This document shows positions 17,999 through 27,384 of a DNA stretch of 64,000 nt, one piece after another (the stretch's first letter is position 1; each line of letters begins with the position of its first letter). This DNA is from Micromonospora sp. WMMD980 (lineage in GTDB: Bacteria > Actinomycetota > Actinomycetes > Mycobacteriales > Micromonosporaceae), in NCBI RefSeq assembly GCF_029626035.1, contig NZ_JARUBE010000003.1:930001-994000 (forward strand), written 5' to 3'. Both the position numbers and the translations under genes were made by a program. The notes under the pieces were generated by a model. The model saw only the letters and a program-made list of their open reading frames with translations, was not told where the DNA came from and searched no databases.

Positions 17999-18904
17999 GT
18001 GTCGCTCGACATGATCCTGGGACCAGAGACCGCCGCCGCCGTTCGCGGCGAGTGGCCTGAGCGTCCGCACACCCTGAAGCTCCCGAGCCAGAGCCCGATC
18101 GGACGGGCGGTCAGCGCGCAGACGATCCGGGGATTCCTCGACGCCGGCTGTGCGCCGAGCAGCTAAGTCAACGTCTTCCATCGCGGCGAAGGGCTGCATC
18201 CGGCCCGCTTCACCGCCGACGATCGGGTAGCGCCGGCCTCGGTGCAACTCCTGCTCGACCAGGGCTGCACCATCCAGCTCCGCGAGCTGAACCGGTGGTT
18301 CCCGCCGCTCAGCGCCATCTGCGCGAGCATCCAGGCCGAGACCGGCTATTCGGGATACGTCACTGCCTTCGTCACCCCGGCCAGCGCTCAGGGTCTCGAC
18401 TACCACTGGGACCAGTACCTCGGGATCGTGGTCCAGTTGAAGGGGTCGAAGACCTGGGAGCTGTTCGCCCCCAAGGTCGACGCGCCGTACCGCGACCACG
18501 CCATGTCGACGAACCTCTGGCAGGACGAGTGGGTCAAGCAGTGGCAGGACGCCGGCCCGGACCAGACGGTCGAGCTGACGGCCGGGGACGTCCTCATGCT
18601 CCCGCGAGGGTGGGTGCACAACCCGCACTCGCGGAACGCGACGGAGACCAGCGTGCACCTGACCTTCGTACTGAAGGAGCGGGTGCCGCTGTGGATCGCC
18701 GAGCGGTTGATCGGCGGCGCGATCAGGGATGCCCGCTTCCGTGCCGTCATCCCGCCGTCCCAGCTCGGCCCCGACAAGATGCCGGCCACCGTCGAGCAGG
18801 TGCGGTCGCTGATGATCGACTATCTCGCCGAGCTGGACGTGGAGGAGATGTCGGGGGTGCTGTGGCGCGCTGCTCAGCAGGAGACCAGCCACGCCACGTT
18901 GTGA
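17999..18904 (+). pseudogene. JmjC-domain oxygenase gene with an in-frame stop
   Basis: From GTG 17999 the frame reads SLDMILGPETAAAVRGEWPE and so on to codon 55, then TAA (18164-18166), then continues in the same frame with VNVFHRGEGLHPARFTADD to 18904. Together this would be about 300 residues of a ribosomal-oxygenase-type JmjC protein. The iron-binding set is present: HWD (H-x-D), then the distal His in PRGWVHNPHS. LKGSKTWELFAP and GDVLMLPRGWVHNP are typical. The stop most simply arose from a TAC or TAT Tyr codon. Reinitiation at GTG 18242 would give a 220-residue protein that keeps the metal site but lacks the N-terminal part of the domain. Confidence 0.75.
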
Positions 18905-18908
18905 CCAG

Positions 18909-18941
18909 AAGCGGGCCAGCCTCGAACAGGCTGGCCCGCTT
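18909..18941 (+). terminator. Hairpin terminator after the JmjC gene
   Basis: A perfect 14-base-pair stem (18909-18922 with 18928-18941) and a 5-base loop, placed between convergent genes three bases before the stop of the minus-strand small gene. It probably works in both directions. Confidence 0.8.
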
Positions 18942-18944
18942 CGC

Positions 18945-19160
18945 TCAGGCGGGTACCGGTACCTGGAGCTGAAGCTCCTCGATGATCCGGCGGGCCCGGT
19001 CGGGACCGGCACCCAGTACCCCGGCCACCCGCTTCACGCCGAGGGTACCGTCCTTCGTCAGTACCTCCTGCGGGGTCTGCTCGAAGACCGTCCGCAGCTT
19101 CGCCTTCAGTACCTCGTCGGTCCACCTGTTCGACCCGGGCAGCGGTCGCAACCTGACCAT
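18945..19160 (-). CDS. Small hypothetical protein with a possible helix-turn-helix
   Basis: A 71-residue basic protein. The segment LGVKRVAGVLGAGPDRARRIIEEL has the spacing of a helix-turn-helix or winged-helix tail, so DNA binding is plausible. The first residues (MVRLRPLPGSNRW) overlap in another frame with the abnormal tail of the winged-helix gene upstream, and no ribosome site is seen. It may be the C-terminal remnant of a larger protein brought in with the accessory stretch. Confidence 0.45.
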   Translation of the reverse strand: MVRLRPLPGSNRWTDEVLKAKLRTVFEQTPQEVLTKDGTLGVKRVAGVLGAGPDRARRIIEELQLQVPVPA

Positions 19161-20182
19161 GCACGAGCGGCGGTCAGCCGGCGCGCTCGCCGACTGAGCG
19201 TCGCCCCGAGCGTGCGCTTCCAGGTCCCGACCACCCGGCCGCCGCGCACCACGGTGGCCTGGAAGATTCCGTTGTTGCCGGGCACCACCGCGTCGGCGTG
19301 CGCCGGGTCGAGCATCAGCGAACGGTCCTTGAAATTGAGCAGGTATTCGTCGAAGCCGGGCAGCGTGTGCAGGTCGTCGACCGGAGCGCGGGGCGCGTCG
19401 AGCAGCGCGGCGTCGACCACTGCCGGCTCGCCGTCCACCTCGACAGCGGCGAGCCGGTCGCCGGCCAGGGTGAGCGCCCGGGCCGCGTCGGTGACGGTCA
19501 GGCCGCTCCAGCGGGCCAGCTCGTGCCGGGTCACCGGGCCGTGGCCGCGCACGTACCGGTGGGCCAGCATCGCCAGCGCCTCGTCGCGCTCCGGGCGGTG
19601 CGGATCGGGCGCCCACTCGTCGAGCAGCACGAACGACTGCTCGTTGCCCCGGTGCGGGGCGATGCAGGTGATGCCGCGCAGGCTCGCGTACCAGAGCAGG
19701 TGGTAGCCGCGCTGGCCGGTGGTGTCCAGCCCGGCGGCGCGCAGTGCGGCCAGGCACTCGGCGCGGCTGAGCCGGCCGCCGCCGGCCAGCGCCGTACCGA
19801 GCACGTCGCCGGCGTGGTCGCCGTCGGCGAGGGTGAGCCCGAGCTGCCGCCACCTGCCGGTCAGCCCGGCGAGCGTGCGGACACCGGTCACGGCCAGCAT
19901 CCAGTGCGCGTCGCGCGTGGGCACCAGGTGCACCGTCCCGCGCATCGGCCAGGTGCGTAGGGCCTCCCGGCGTTCCAGCGCCGCGTCGACCTCCGCCCGG
20001 GTGCGCCCGGGCAGGCGCGCGCCGAGCGACCACTGCCCGCTCGCCGCGTCCTGCGCCTGCATGGCGCCGAACCACTCGACCACGTCGGCCACGCCCCTTG
20101 GCCGGGTGATCGGGTGCGGACGCAGCAACAGGCCGGTCATCCGCAGCGCGAGCGCCTCGGCGCGGCTGAGGCGAACGGTCAC
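19106..20182 (-). pseudogene. Winged-helix (HTH_42) protein with an abnormal C-terminus
   Basis: A 358-residue member of the winged-helix DNA-binding HTH_42 family (YcaQ/AlkX-related). GTG start with GGGAGG five bases upstream; LSRAEALALRMTGLLL, GAMQAQDAASGQWSLGAR, LRTWPMRGTVHLVP and PGFDEYLLNFKDRS are typical of the family. Up to VVRGGRVVGTWKRTLG (about residue 320) the homology is good. Family members then continue with roughly 45 more residues of a beta-strand and helix ending. Here an Arg/Ala/Ser-rich tail unlike the family is read instead, in sequence that also contains another small ORF. It seems truncated at about 19.19 kb by the neighbouring accessory stretch. Confidence 0.7.
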
Positions 20183-20481
20183 GGCGGCCTCCCGGGAGCA
20201 GGTGGACGGCCAGCGCACGGCCCGGGGTTCGACCGGGCCCGGCGGCCGGGGACGGGCCCCTGATCGCGCTACGCCGGCGTCGCCGCCGACGGAGCGCGAT
20301 CCCCCGTTCAGGTTCCCGGCGCGGGGCGGCGTACGGCCGGCGCCGGTGGAAACAGGATCCCCGGTGCGCCGGGCCGGGCGCGTGGTCGCCCGCCGAACTT
20401 GCGCAAATCTTGAGCGGCGTTTGACGCGGCAAGTAACGGGTAGTCGCCGGGGCTTACCCGATTCGAGGAGGAGAACGTCTG
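20183..20481. other. Intergenic region upstream of wrbA
   Basis: About 300 bases between divergent genes with no convincing ORF. A possible promoter for wrbA is TTGAGC (about 20411) with TAACGG about 18 bases later. This is a weak match only. Confidence 0.3.
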
Positions 20482-21099
20482 ATGGATGGCCAGGTCAAGG
20501 TCGCGGTGATCTACTACAGCGCGACCGGCATCACCTACCAGATGGCGCGATCGGCGGTCGAGGCGGCGGAGGAGGCCGGCGCTGAGGTCCGCCTGCGCAA
20601 GGTACGTGAGCTGGCGCCCGACGAGGCGATCCGCTCCAACTCGGGCTGGCAGGCGCACCGGCTGGAGACCCAGGACGTGATGGAGGCCGAGCCGGACGAC
20701 CTCTCCTGGGCCGACGTGGTGATCATGGGCTCGCCCACCCGGTACGGCATGGTCGCCGCCCAGCTCAAGCAGTTCATCGACACCACCGGCCCACTCTGGG
20801 CCAACGGCGCGCTGGCCGACAAGGTCTACACCGGCTTCACCTCGACCGCGACCTCGCACGGCGGCCAGGAGGCCACGCTGCTGTCGTTGTACACGGTCTT
20901 CTACCACTGGGGCGGCATCGTGGTGACGCCCGGTTACACCGACCCCAGCCAGTTCGTCGCCGGCAACCCGTACGGCGCGTCGCACACCAGCAACAACGGC
21001 GAGGTCGCCCCGGACCACGTGGCGCTGGCCGCCACCGCGTTGACCGCGAAGCGGGCCGTGCTGACCGGCGCCGCGTTCAAGCGGGGCATGGTCGGCTGA
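20482..21099 (+). CDS. wrbA: WrbA-type NAD(P)H:quinone oxidoreductase
   Basis: A 205-residue flavodoxin-like protein. The FMN phosphate loop is YYSATGITYQMA (about residues 11-22); GSPTRYGMVAAQLKQFID and the GGQEATLLSLYTVFYHWGG stretch are characteristic of WrbA, which reduces quinones by two electrons with NAD(P)H and FMN and protects against redox cycling. The ATG has GAGGAGGAG upstream. A hairpin terminator follows immediately. Length and motifs match the family throughout. Confidence 0.93.
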   Translation: MDGQVKVAVIYYSATGITYQMARSAVEAAEEAGAEVRLRKVRELAPDEAIRSNSGWQAHRLETQDVMEAEPDDLSWADVVIMGSPTRYGMVAAQLKQFIDTTGPLWANGALADKVYTGFTSTATSHGGQEATLLSLYTVFYHWGGIVVTPGYTDPSQFVAGNPYGASHTSNNGEVAPDHVALAATALTAKRAVLTGAAFKRGMVG

Positions 21100-21114
21100 C
21101 CCGTGCCGAACGGG

Positions 21115-21164
21115 CGACAGGTGGCCCGGACGAGGGCTCTCGAACCCGTCCGGACCACCTGTCG
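21115..21164 (+). terminator. Hairpin between wrbA and the trpE-trpG fusion
   Basis: Two long complementary arms (21115-21132 and 21147-21164) pair with one internal mismatch around a 14-base loop. The position between convergent genes fits a bidirectional terminator. There is no long T-run. Confidence 0.7.
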
Positions 21165-21172
21165 TCGTAGAG

Positions 21173-23092
21173 CTACCCCCGATCGGGCGCGCCATGCGCG
21201 TTCAGCGCCGGCCGGTCGAGCAGATGCCCGAGCAGGTCGGCCAGGACCGCCGTGCCGTCGCGGCTGAGCACCGACTCCGGGTGGAACTGCACCCCGGCGA
21301 AGCCCGCGCCGCGCAGCGCGTGCACCGCGCCGTCCGCCGGGTCCCGGGACACCTCGACCGGCCCGTACGCGCCGGTGATCCGGTCGGTGTCGGCCCGGGC
21401 GGTGAAGCTGGCGTAGAAGCCCACCCGGCGGGTCACGCCGAACACCGGCACGTCCCGGGGCAGGCCCTGGTAGGGCGCGTCGCGCCGATGCAGCGGCAGG
21501 CCGAGCAGCCCGGCCAGCAACTGGTGGCCGAGACACACCGCCAGGGTCGGGCGACCGGCGGCGAGCAGCTCGGTCAGCACCGCCCGCAACGCCGCCATCT
21601 TCGGTGCGGTCGCCTCGCGCGGGTCGCCCGGGCCGGGACCGACCACCACCAGGTCGTAGCCGTCCAGCGGGCCGGGCCGGGACCAGTCCCGCCGGCTGAC
21701 CGCCAGCCCCAGCGCGCCGAGCTGGTGGGCGAGCATGCCGGTGAACGTGTCCTCGCCGTCGACCACGAGCGCCCGCCGCCCGGCGAGCCCGCGCAACGCG
21801 AGCGCCCCCGGCTCCCGCTGCCGCAACCAGAACCGGGCGAGGGGGAGGTTGCGGGCGGCCAGCGCGGCGCGTACCTCGGGGTCGTCGGCGTGGCGGACGG
21901 CGGCCCGGTCGTCGGGTCGTGGGGCGTGCGGGCCGAGGCCCAGCGCGGCCAGCACCCCGGCGGCCTTGGCGTGCGTCTCGGCCACCTCGCCGGCGGCGGT
22001 CGAGTGCCGGACCAGGGTGGCGCCGACCGGCACCCGCAGCGCGCCGTCGCCGGTGATCTCGGCGGTGCGGATCAGGATCGGCGCGTCGAGCGTCTGCCGG
22101 CCCGCCTCGTCGCGGCCGAGCAGGGCGAGCACGCCGGCGTAGTAGCGCCGCCCGGTCCGCTCGTGCCGGGCGATGACCCGGCAGGCGTTCTCCATCGGGC
22201 TGCCGGTCACGGTGGGCGCGAACATGCTCTCCCGCAGCACCTCGCGCACGTCCCGGGAGCAGCGTCCGGCCAGCAGGTACTCGGTGTGGGTCAGGTGCGC
22301 CATCTCCTTCAGGTAGGGCCCGACCACCTGGCCGCCGTGCTCGGCGACCACGGCCATCATCTTCAGCTCCTCGTCGAGCACCATGTACAGCTCCTCCACC
22401 TCCTTCTCGTCGTGCAGGAAGCGCAGCAGCGCGGCCCGGTCGGCCGCGCCGTCCCGGTGCCGGAAGGTGCCGCTGATCGGGTTCATCTCGACCAGCCCGT
22501 CGGCCACGCTGACGTGCCGCTCCGGGCTGGCGCCGACCAGGGTCCGGGCACCGGTGTGCACCAGGAACGTCCAGTACGCGCCGCGTTCGCCGGCGAGCAG
22601 CTGGCGCAGCGCGGCCAGCGCCGCGGCCAGCGGATCGCCCTGCACCCGGGCCCGCAGGGTGCGGTGGATGACGAAGTTCGCGCCCTCGCCCCGGCCGATC
22701 TCGTCGGTCAGCACCCGCTCGACGACCGCCGCGTACTCGTCGTCGGAGATGTCGAAGCCGGCGTCGCGGGTGCGCACCGGCGCGTCCGGCAGCGCGTCCA
22801 GCACCCGCGCCAGCGGGATCCGCAGGTGTTGCCGGATCTCCAGGAACTCCAGCGGCAGGCCGTCGTCCACGCAGGCGAAACCGCGCTCGGTGATCTGCCG
22901 GTAGGGCACCAGGGCCAACGTGCGCGGGCCGGCCGGCCCGTCGGGCAGCGGCAGGTCGGCGAGGTGCTCCGCGTGGTGCACGGGGCCGGCGTACAGGTCG
23001 ACGTGGTCGGCGCCCTCGCGGTGGACGAGCGCGAACGGGCCGGGGTCGCGGCCGGCGGCGACGGCGGACAGCGGATCGGACGGAACGGTCAT
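21173..23092 (-). CDS. Anthranilate synthase-like TrpE-TrpG fusion (PhzE-like)
   Basis: A 639-residue fusion. Residues 1 to about 420 form the chorismate-binding TrpE/PhzE domain (EGANFVIHRTLRA, ASPERHVSV, NPISGTFRHRD, LDEELKMM, GSPMENACRVI). Residues about 440-625 form a class I glutaminase with nucleophile Cys in AVCLGHQLLAGLLG and the His-Glu pair in GVQFHPESV, which passes ammonia to the chorismate site. Such fusions make anthranilate or 2-amino-2-deoxyisochorismate. A leader peptide with tandem Trp codons lies upstream, which favours tryptophan-linked anthranilate synthesis over phenazine biosynthesis, and no phz genes are nearby. The ATG has GAGGAG six bases upstream. Confidence 0.88.
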   Translation of the reverse strand: MTVPSDPLSAVAAGRDPGPFALVHREGADHVDLYAGPVHHAEHLADLPLPDGPAGPRTLALVPYRQITERGFACVDDGLPLEFLEIRQHLRIPLARVLDALPDAPVRTRDAGFDISDDEYAAVVERVLTDEIGRGEGANFVIHRTLRARVQGDPLAAALAALRQLLAGERGAYWTFLVHTGARTLVGASPERHVSVADGLVEMNPISGTFRHRDGAADRAALLRFLHDEKEVEELYMVLDEELKMMAVVAEHGGQVVGPYLKEMAHLTHTEYLLAGRCSRDVREVLRESMFAPTVTGSPMENACRVIARHERTGRRYYAGVLALLGRDEAGRQTLDAPILIRTAEITGDGALRVPVGATLVRHSTAAGEVAETHAKAAGVLAALGLGPHAPRPDDRAAVRHADDPEVRAALAARNLPLARFWLRQREPGALALRGLAGRRALVVDGEDTFTGMLAHQLGALGLAVSRRDWSRPGPLDGYDLVVVGPGPGDPREATAPKMAALRAVLTELLAAGRPTLAVCLGHQLLAGLLGLPLHRRDAPYQGLPRDVPVFGVTRRVGFYASFTARADTDRITGAYGPVEVSRDPADGAVHALRGAGFAGVQFHPESVLSRDGTAVLADLLGHLLDRPALNAHGAPDRG

Positions 23093-23156
23093 CGGTTCTC
23101 CTCAGTGGGCCGGCGGCCACCGGCGAGGGCGACCCGGAATGCCGGGGAAGAGACCG

Positions 23157-23180
23157 GCGGCCGCCTCGTCGGGCGGCCGC
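23157..23180 (-). promoter_or_regulatory. Attenuator hairpin in the trpE-G leader
   Basis: A perfect 9-base-pair GC stem (arms 23157-23165 and 23172-23180) lies 11 bases after the stop of the Trp-containing leader peptide and is followed, in the sense of transcription, by TCTCTTCCCC. It is the likely terminator arm of a ribosome-mediated attenuator. A competing antiterminator pairing was not worked out. Confidence 0.6.
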
Positions 23181-23190
23181 GTGGGGAAAG

Positions 23191-23250
23191 CTACGCGCGG
23201 GGGTGGGCCGCCGGGTCGGCGGGCCACCAGCAGGACAGGTGCGCGGGCAT
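23191..23250 (-). CDS. Trp-codon leader peptide
   Basis: A 19-codon ORF (ATG at 23250, TAG ending at 23191) upstream of the trpE-trpG fusion. It encodes a peptide with CWW in the middle and PAAHP near the end, the layout known for actinobacterial trp attenuator leaders. A -10-like TACAGT (23258-23263) ends seven bases before the ATG, so the transcript is probably leaderless. When charged tRNA-Trp is scarce, a ribosome stalling at the tandem Trp codons should favour read-through into the synthase gene. The inference rests on position, codon content and the following hairpin. Confidence 0.72.
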   Translation of the reverse strand: MPAHLSCWWPADPAAHPRA

Positions 23251-23328
23251 GAGGATCACTGTACGCGACCGGGCGGTGCCGGGGAACCCGATCAGCGTCG
23301 CCGTCGGCGCCGGGTAGGTTGACCGGCG

Positions 23329-24711
23329 ATGGACATTCTCGCTCTGGACCTGGGCACCTCCTCGGTGCGTGGACTGGTGCTGGACGCCGACGCGGTGCCG
23401 CGCCCGGGCGCGCTCGCCCGCCGCAAGGTGCACCTGGCCACCGGCGACGACGGCACCGGGACGCTCGACGGTCCCGGCTACCTGGCCGGCCTGGTCGAGT
23501 GCCTGGACGAGTTGGCCGCGGGCGGGCACCTGGGGCAGGTCGGGTTGGTGGCGACGTCGGCGCAGTGGCACTCGGTGCTGCCGGTGGCCGCCGACGGTGT
23601 CCCGTCGGGTCCGGTGCTGACCTGGCTGGACACCCGGCCGGCGTCACCCACCGGAGCGGCCGGCCCGGCCGATCCGGAGGATTACCACAGGCGCACCGGC
23701 GCCTGGTGGCACCGCTGCTACTGGTCGGTGCGGCTGCCCTGGCTCGCCGCGCACGGCGGCGACCGCGCCGCCCGGTTCACCGGCCTGGCCGAGTACGTGC
23801 TCGGCGCGCTGCTCGACGAGGCGCCGATGTCCATCTCGCTGGCCTCCGGCACCGGGCTGCTCGACCTGCGCCGGCTCGACTGGGACGCGGAGGCGTGCGC
23901 GCTGGCCGGGGTGCGTCCGCAGGCCCTGCCGCGGCTGGCCCCGCCGGGGTGGCACGGCCGGCTGAACCCGGAGCACGCGACGCGGTGGCCGCAGTTGGCC
24001 GGGGCGCGGTGGGCCGCGCCGGTCGGCGACGGCGCGGCCTCCAACGTGGGTTCCGGCTGCGTCGACGAGTCCCGGGCCGCGGTCACCGTCGGCACCTCCG
24101 CCGCGGTGCGCATGATCCAGGCCGTGCCGGCCGGGGCGGAGCTGCCGCCGCTGCCGGAGCAGCTCTGGCGTTACCGGGTCGACCACGACCACGTGGTGAC
24201 CGGGGCGGCGTACTCCAGCGGCGGGAACCTGTTCGCCTGGGCCGACCGTGAGCTGCGGCTGCCGCAGGGCGCGGAGTTGGAGGCGGCGTTGCGCCGCGCC
24301 GGCACCGGAACCGGGGTGCGCGCCAACCCCCGCTTCGGCGGGGACCGCCCCCCGGGTACGGTGCCGGCCGGCTCGGGCGAGCTGCGCGGGTTGAGCTTCG
24401 GCAGCACCGCCGTCGACATCCTCGTCGGGCTGATGGGCGGCCTGTGCCGGCTCGTCGCCGACGACCTGGCGCTGCTCGAGGCCGGGGTCGGCGAGCCGAT
24501 GGAGGTGGTGCTCGGCGGCGGGGCGCTGACCGCCTCGCCGTGGTGGCGCGCGACCTTCGCCGACGCGCTCGTCCCGCGTACGGTGCGGTGGCAGCGCAAC
24601 CCGGAGATCGGGGCGACCGGCGCCGCGTTGGTGGCGCTGGGGCGGTTCGCGCGGGCGGCCGACATCGGCGGCCTCGCCCGCCCCGAAGCCGACGCCGCGC
24701 CGGCGGCGTAA
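23329..24711 (+). CDS. FGGY-family carbohydrate kinase (gluconokinase/xylulokinase-like)
   Basis: A 460-residue sugar kinase of the FGGY family. The N-terminal ATPase loop is LALDLGTSSVRGLVLD (residues 4-19). TSAQWHSVLPVAADG, LTWLDTRP and the second phosphate loop TVGTSAAVRM follow, and EVVLGGGALTASPWW near residue 390 is the adenosine motif. It uses ATP to phosphorylate a sugar or sugar acid; the TAQWHS/WLDTR pattern is closest to gluconate kinases, but the substrate is not certain. It diverges from the trpE-trpG gene and stands alone. Confidence 0.87.
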   Translation: MDILALDLGTSSVRGLVLDADAVPRPGALARRKVHLATGDDGTGTLDGPGYLAGLVECLDELAAGGHLGQVGLVATSAQWHSVLPVAADGVPSGPVLTWLDTRPASPTGAAGPADPEDYHRRTGAWWHRCYWSVRLPWLAAHGGDRAARFTGLAEYVLGALLDEAPMSISLASGTGLLDLRRLDWDAEACALAGVRPQALPRLAPPGWHGRLNPEHATRWPQLAGARWAAPVGDGAASNVGSGCVDESRAAVTVGTSAAVRMIQAVPAGAELPPLPEQLWRYRVDHDHVVTGAAYSSGGNLFAWADRELRLPQGAELEAALRRAGTGTGVRANPRFGGDRPPGTVPAGSGELRGLSFGSTAVDILVGLMGGLCRLVADDLALLEAGVGEPMEVVLGGGALTASPWWRATFADALVPRTVRWQRNPEIGATGAALVALGRFARAADIGGLARPEADAAPAA

Positions 24712-24819
24712 CCGCTGACCGTCCTGCTCATGCCGTCCGGGCGGGCGTTGACAGCGCCCGCCCGCCTGGTTGGATGGATCCCGCTCCCCGCCGTGGTGGA
24801 GCGGACCGAGGAGGCAAGT

Positions 24820-27384
24820 GTGCGCGCAGGTCCCGACCCGGTCCGCGGCGCGGCCCCACCGCCGCACCGGCGGCGCTCCGGGTTCCGGCTGCGGGACTGG
24901 CGGATGGGCACCAAGCTCGCCACCGTGCTCGTGATCCCCTCGCTGGCGTTCCTGGTCCTGGCCGGCGTGCAGACCCGGGGGCTGGTGGGGCAGACCACCA
25001 CGCTGAGCGACTTCGCCGAGCAGGTCGGCATCGGCCGGCAGATCACCGCCGTGGTCGACCGGCTCCAGCAGGAGCGGGACCGGTCCGCGGGCGAGCTGGC
25101 CGCGCTGCGCCGCGCCGGCGCCGGCGCCGAGCGGGACGCCGCGGTCGCCGCGCTGCGGCCGTTGCAGGAGGCCACCGACCGGGCGGTGGACGAGCTGCGC
25201 GCCGCCGCCGAGCCGCTGGCCGACGCCGACGCCGCCTGGCGGGTCTCCTACGCCGAGGCGCTGGAGGCGTACGACCAGGTGGTGAACATCCGGGCCGCGG
25301 TGCCGCCGGCGGTGCTCTCCGCCGACACCGTGCTCAGCAACTACCACCGTGCCGTCGCGGCGCTGCTCAACCTGCTGGCCGAACCGTCGCCGGGGGACGG
25401 CCAGCGGGCGCTGACCGAGGCGGTGCTGCGCTACGTGCAGCTGGCCCGGGTCAAGGAGCTGTCCTCCCGGATCCGCGCCGAGCTGTACGCGGCCGCCCGC
25501 GCCGGCCGGTACGAGCCGGACGACCAGGTGACGCTCACCGACCTGCGGGCCCAGCAGCTCACCGCGCTCGGCGCGTTCCGGGTGGCGGCGACCGCCGACC
25601 AGGTACGCCGCTACGACCGCACCTCGGTGGACCCGGCCTTCGTCACGGCCACCCGGCTGGAGGAGCAGACCCTGCCCATCGGCGGAGCGGAGCCGGCGTT
25701 GCCGTCCGCGCCGCAGTGGTGGGCGGCCACCGAGCAGCGGCAGGAGCTGTTCCGCCAGCTCGAGGGCGAGATCCTCGACGACGCGGTGCGCCGGTCCGAC
25801 GACGCGAGCGCCCGGCAGTTGCGCGAGACGTTGCTGGTGGCGGGCGGGATCGTCGCGGTGCTCCTGGTGGCGGTGCTCATCTCGCTGCTGGTCGGCCGGT
25901 CGGTGGCCCGCGCCATGCGGCAGTTGCGCGGCCAGGCGTTGCGCATCGCGCAGGTGGAGCTGCCAATGACGCTCCAGCGGCTGCGGGCCGTGGACCGCCC
26001 GGTGGGCGCGATCGACGTGCCGCCGGCGGTGGTCGACTCGCAGGACGAGATCGGCGAGCTGGCCGAGGCGTTCGTGGCGGTGCACCGCAGCGCCGTGGAC
26101 GTGGCGGTCGAGCAGGCGATGATGCGGCGCAACGTCAACGCCATGTTCGTCAACCTGGCCCGGCGCAGCCAGGTGCTGGTCGAGCGGCAGTTGGAGCTGC
26201 TCGACGACCTGGAGCGCGAGGAGAGCGACCCGGACCAGTTGGAGAACCTGTTCAAGCTGGACCATCTCGCCGCCCGGATGCGCCGCAACGACGAGAGCCT
26301 GCTGGTGCTCGCCGGCACGGAGTCCACCCGGCGGTGGAACCGCCCGGTGGGGCTGGGAGCGGTGCTGCTCGCGGCCAGCGCGGAGATCGAGCAGTACCGG
26401 CGGGTGCACCACGAGAACCGCACCGACCTGCACGTGGTCGGGCACGCCGTCGGCGACCTGGTGCACCTGTTCGCGGAGCTGCTGGAGAACGCCACCACGT
26501 TCTCCCGGCCGGACACGGCGGTGCGGGTGGTGGTCGAGGCGGACGGCCCGGGCGCACTCGTGGAGATCGTCGACCGGGGTCTCGGCATGGGCCCGGCCGC
26601 GTTGGCCGAGGCGAACGCGGTGCTGGCCGAGCCACCGGCCGCCGACGTCGGGGCCTCCGAGCGGATGGGCCTGTTCGTGGTGAGTCACCTGGGTGCCCGC
26701 CACGGCGTCCGGGTGCAGTTACGGCCCGGTCGGGAGGGCCTGGTGACCCAGGTCCGGATCCTGGCCGACCTGCTGGCCGAGAGGCCGCCACCGGGGCTGG
26801 AACCGCCGGTGCCGGCGCGGATGCTGACCGGTCACGCCGCCGCGGCGTCGCGGGCGCTAGGCGCGGCGACCGCCGAGCTGCCGGTGGCCGGCCGCCATCC
26901 GGCGCCGCCGCGGCCGGGCGCGCCGGCGCAACCGGCCCTGCCGGTCTCGCCGCTGACCGGTCGGCCGCTCGGCGACGCGGTCGAGCCGCCGCCCGCGGGC
27001 CCGCCGGAGTCGGTGCCGCGCCCCCGGCCGGTGCCCGGCCGGGCCGAGGACGTCCTCACCCCGGCCGCCCCGCCGGCGGCGGGTGGCGGCTGGTTCTCCC
27101 GGCAGGGACCGACGTCGTCGGTGCTGGGTGTGACGCCGGCGCCGGTGCGGACGCCGGTGACCGGGGGGACCAATGAGCGGGGCCTGCCGGTGCGGGTGCC
27201 GATGGCCCAGCTCGCCGCGGTCTCGTCGGCCGACCGGCCGGACCGCGCGACGGCCCGGCACGAGCCGGACCCGGAGGCGGTCGGCGGTATGCTGTCCCGC
27301 TTCTACGGCGGGGTGCGACGGGCCGAGGCCGAGGAGACCACCGAGATGTACCTGCCGCGCGACGAAGGGGGACGACGACAGTGA
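24820..27384 (+). CDS. Conservon-type sensor histidine-kinase-like protein with NIT domain (CvnA)
   Basis: An 854-residue membrane protein. A short basic N-terminus leads to TM1 (about residues 32-52, [18 protein letters not shown]). An extracytoplasmic nitrate/nitrite-sensing (NIT)-type helical domain runs to about residue 340 ([14 protein letters not shown]), then TM2 ([23 protein letters not shown]), a HAMP-like linker, a dimerisation region ([21 protein letters not shown]) and a HATPase domain with N box [14 protein letters not shown] and G box DRGLGMG. The Pro-rich tail after about 650 is typical of the group. GTG has GAGGAGG upstream. The stop overlaps the roadblock gene (GTGA), so the two are coupled. 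In Streptomyces such proteins start four-gene conservons. Confidence 0.9.
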   Translation: MRAGPDPVRGAAPPPHRRRSGFRLRDWRMGTKLATVLVIPSLAFLVLAGVQTRGLVGQTTTLSDFAEQVGIGRQITAVVDRLQQERDRSAGELAALRRAGAGAERDAAVAALRPLQEATDRAVDELRAAAEPLADADAAWRVSYAEALEAYDQVVNIRAAVPPAVLSADTVLSNYHRAVAALLNLLAEPSPGDGQRALTEAVLRYVQLARVKELSSRIRAELYAAARAGRYEPDDQVTLTDLRAQQLTALGAFRVAATADQVRRYDRTSVDPAFVTATRLEEQTLPIGGAEPALPSAPQWWAATEQRQELFRQLEGEILDDAVRRSDDASARQLRETLLVAGGIVAVLLVAVLISLLVGRSVARAMRQLRGQALRIAQVELPMTLQRLRAVDRPVGAIDVPPAVVDSQDEIGELAEAFVAVHRSAVDVAVEQAMMRRNVNAMFVNLARRSQVLVERQLELLDDLEREESDPDQLENLFKLDHLAARMRRNDESLLVLAGTESTRRWNRPVGLGAVLLAASAEIEQYRRVHHENRTDLHVVGHAVGDLVHLFAELLENATTFSRPDTAVRVVVEADGPGALVEIVDRGLGMGPAALAEANAVLAEPPAADVGASERMGLFVVSHLGARHGVRVQLRPGREGLVTQVRILADLLAERPPPGLEPPVPARMLTGHAAAASRALGAATAELPVAGRHPAPPRPGAPAQPALPVSPLTGRPLGDAVEPPPAGPPESVPRPRPVPGRAEDVLTPAAPPAAGGGWFSRQGPTSSVLGVTPAPVRTPVTGGTNERGLPVRVPMAQLAAVSSADRPDRATARHEPDPEAVGGMLSRFYGGVRRAEAEETTEMYLPRDEGGRRQ

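Noticed and set aside
21173..23092. Phenazine biosynthesis gene phzE
   Set aside because: The domain layout fits, but no other phz genes are nearby and the Trp leader argues for tryptophan-linked anthranilate synthesis.
23644..26703. A 1019-codon minus-strand frame across the FGGY kinase and CvnA genes
   Set aside because: Composition is His/Arg/Gln/Gly-rich nonsense opposite two clear genes.
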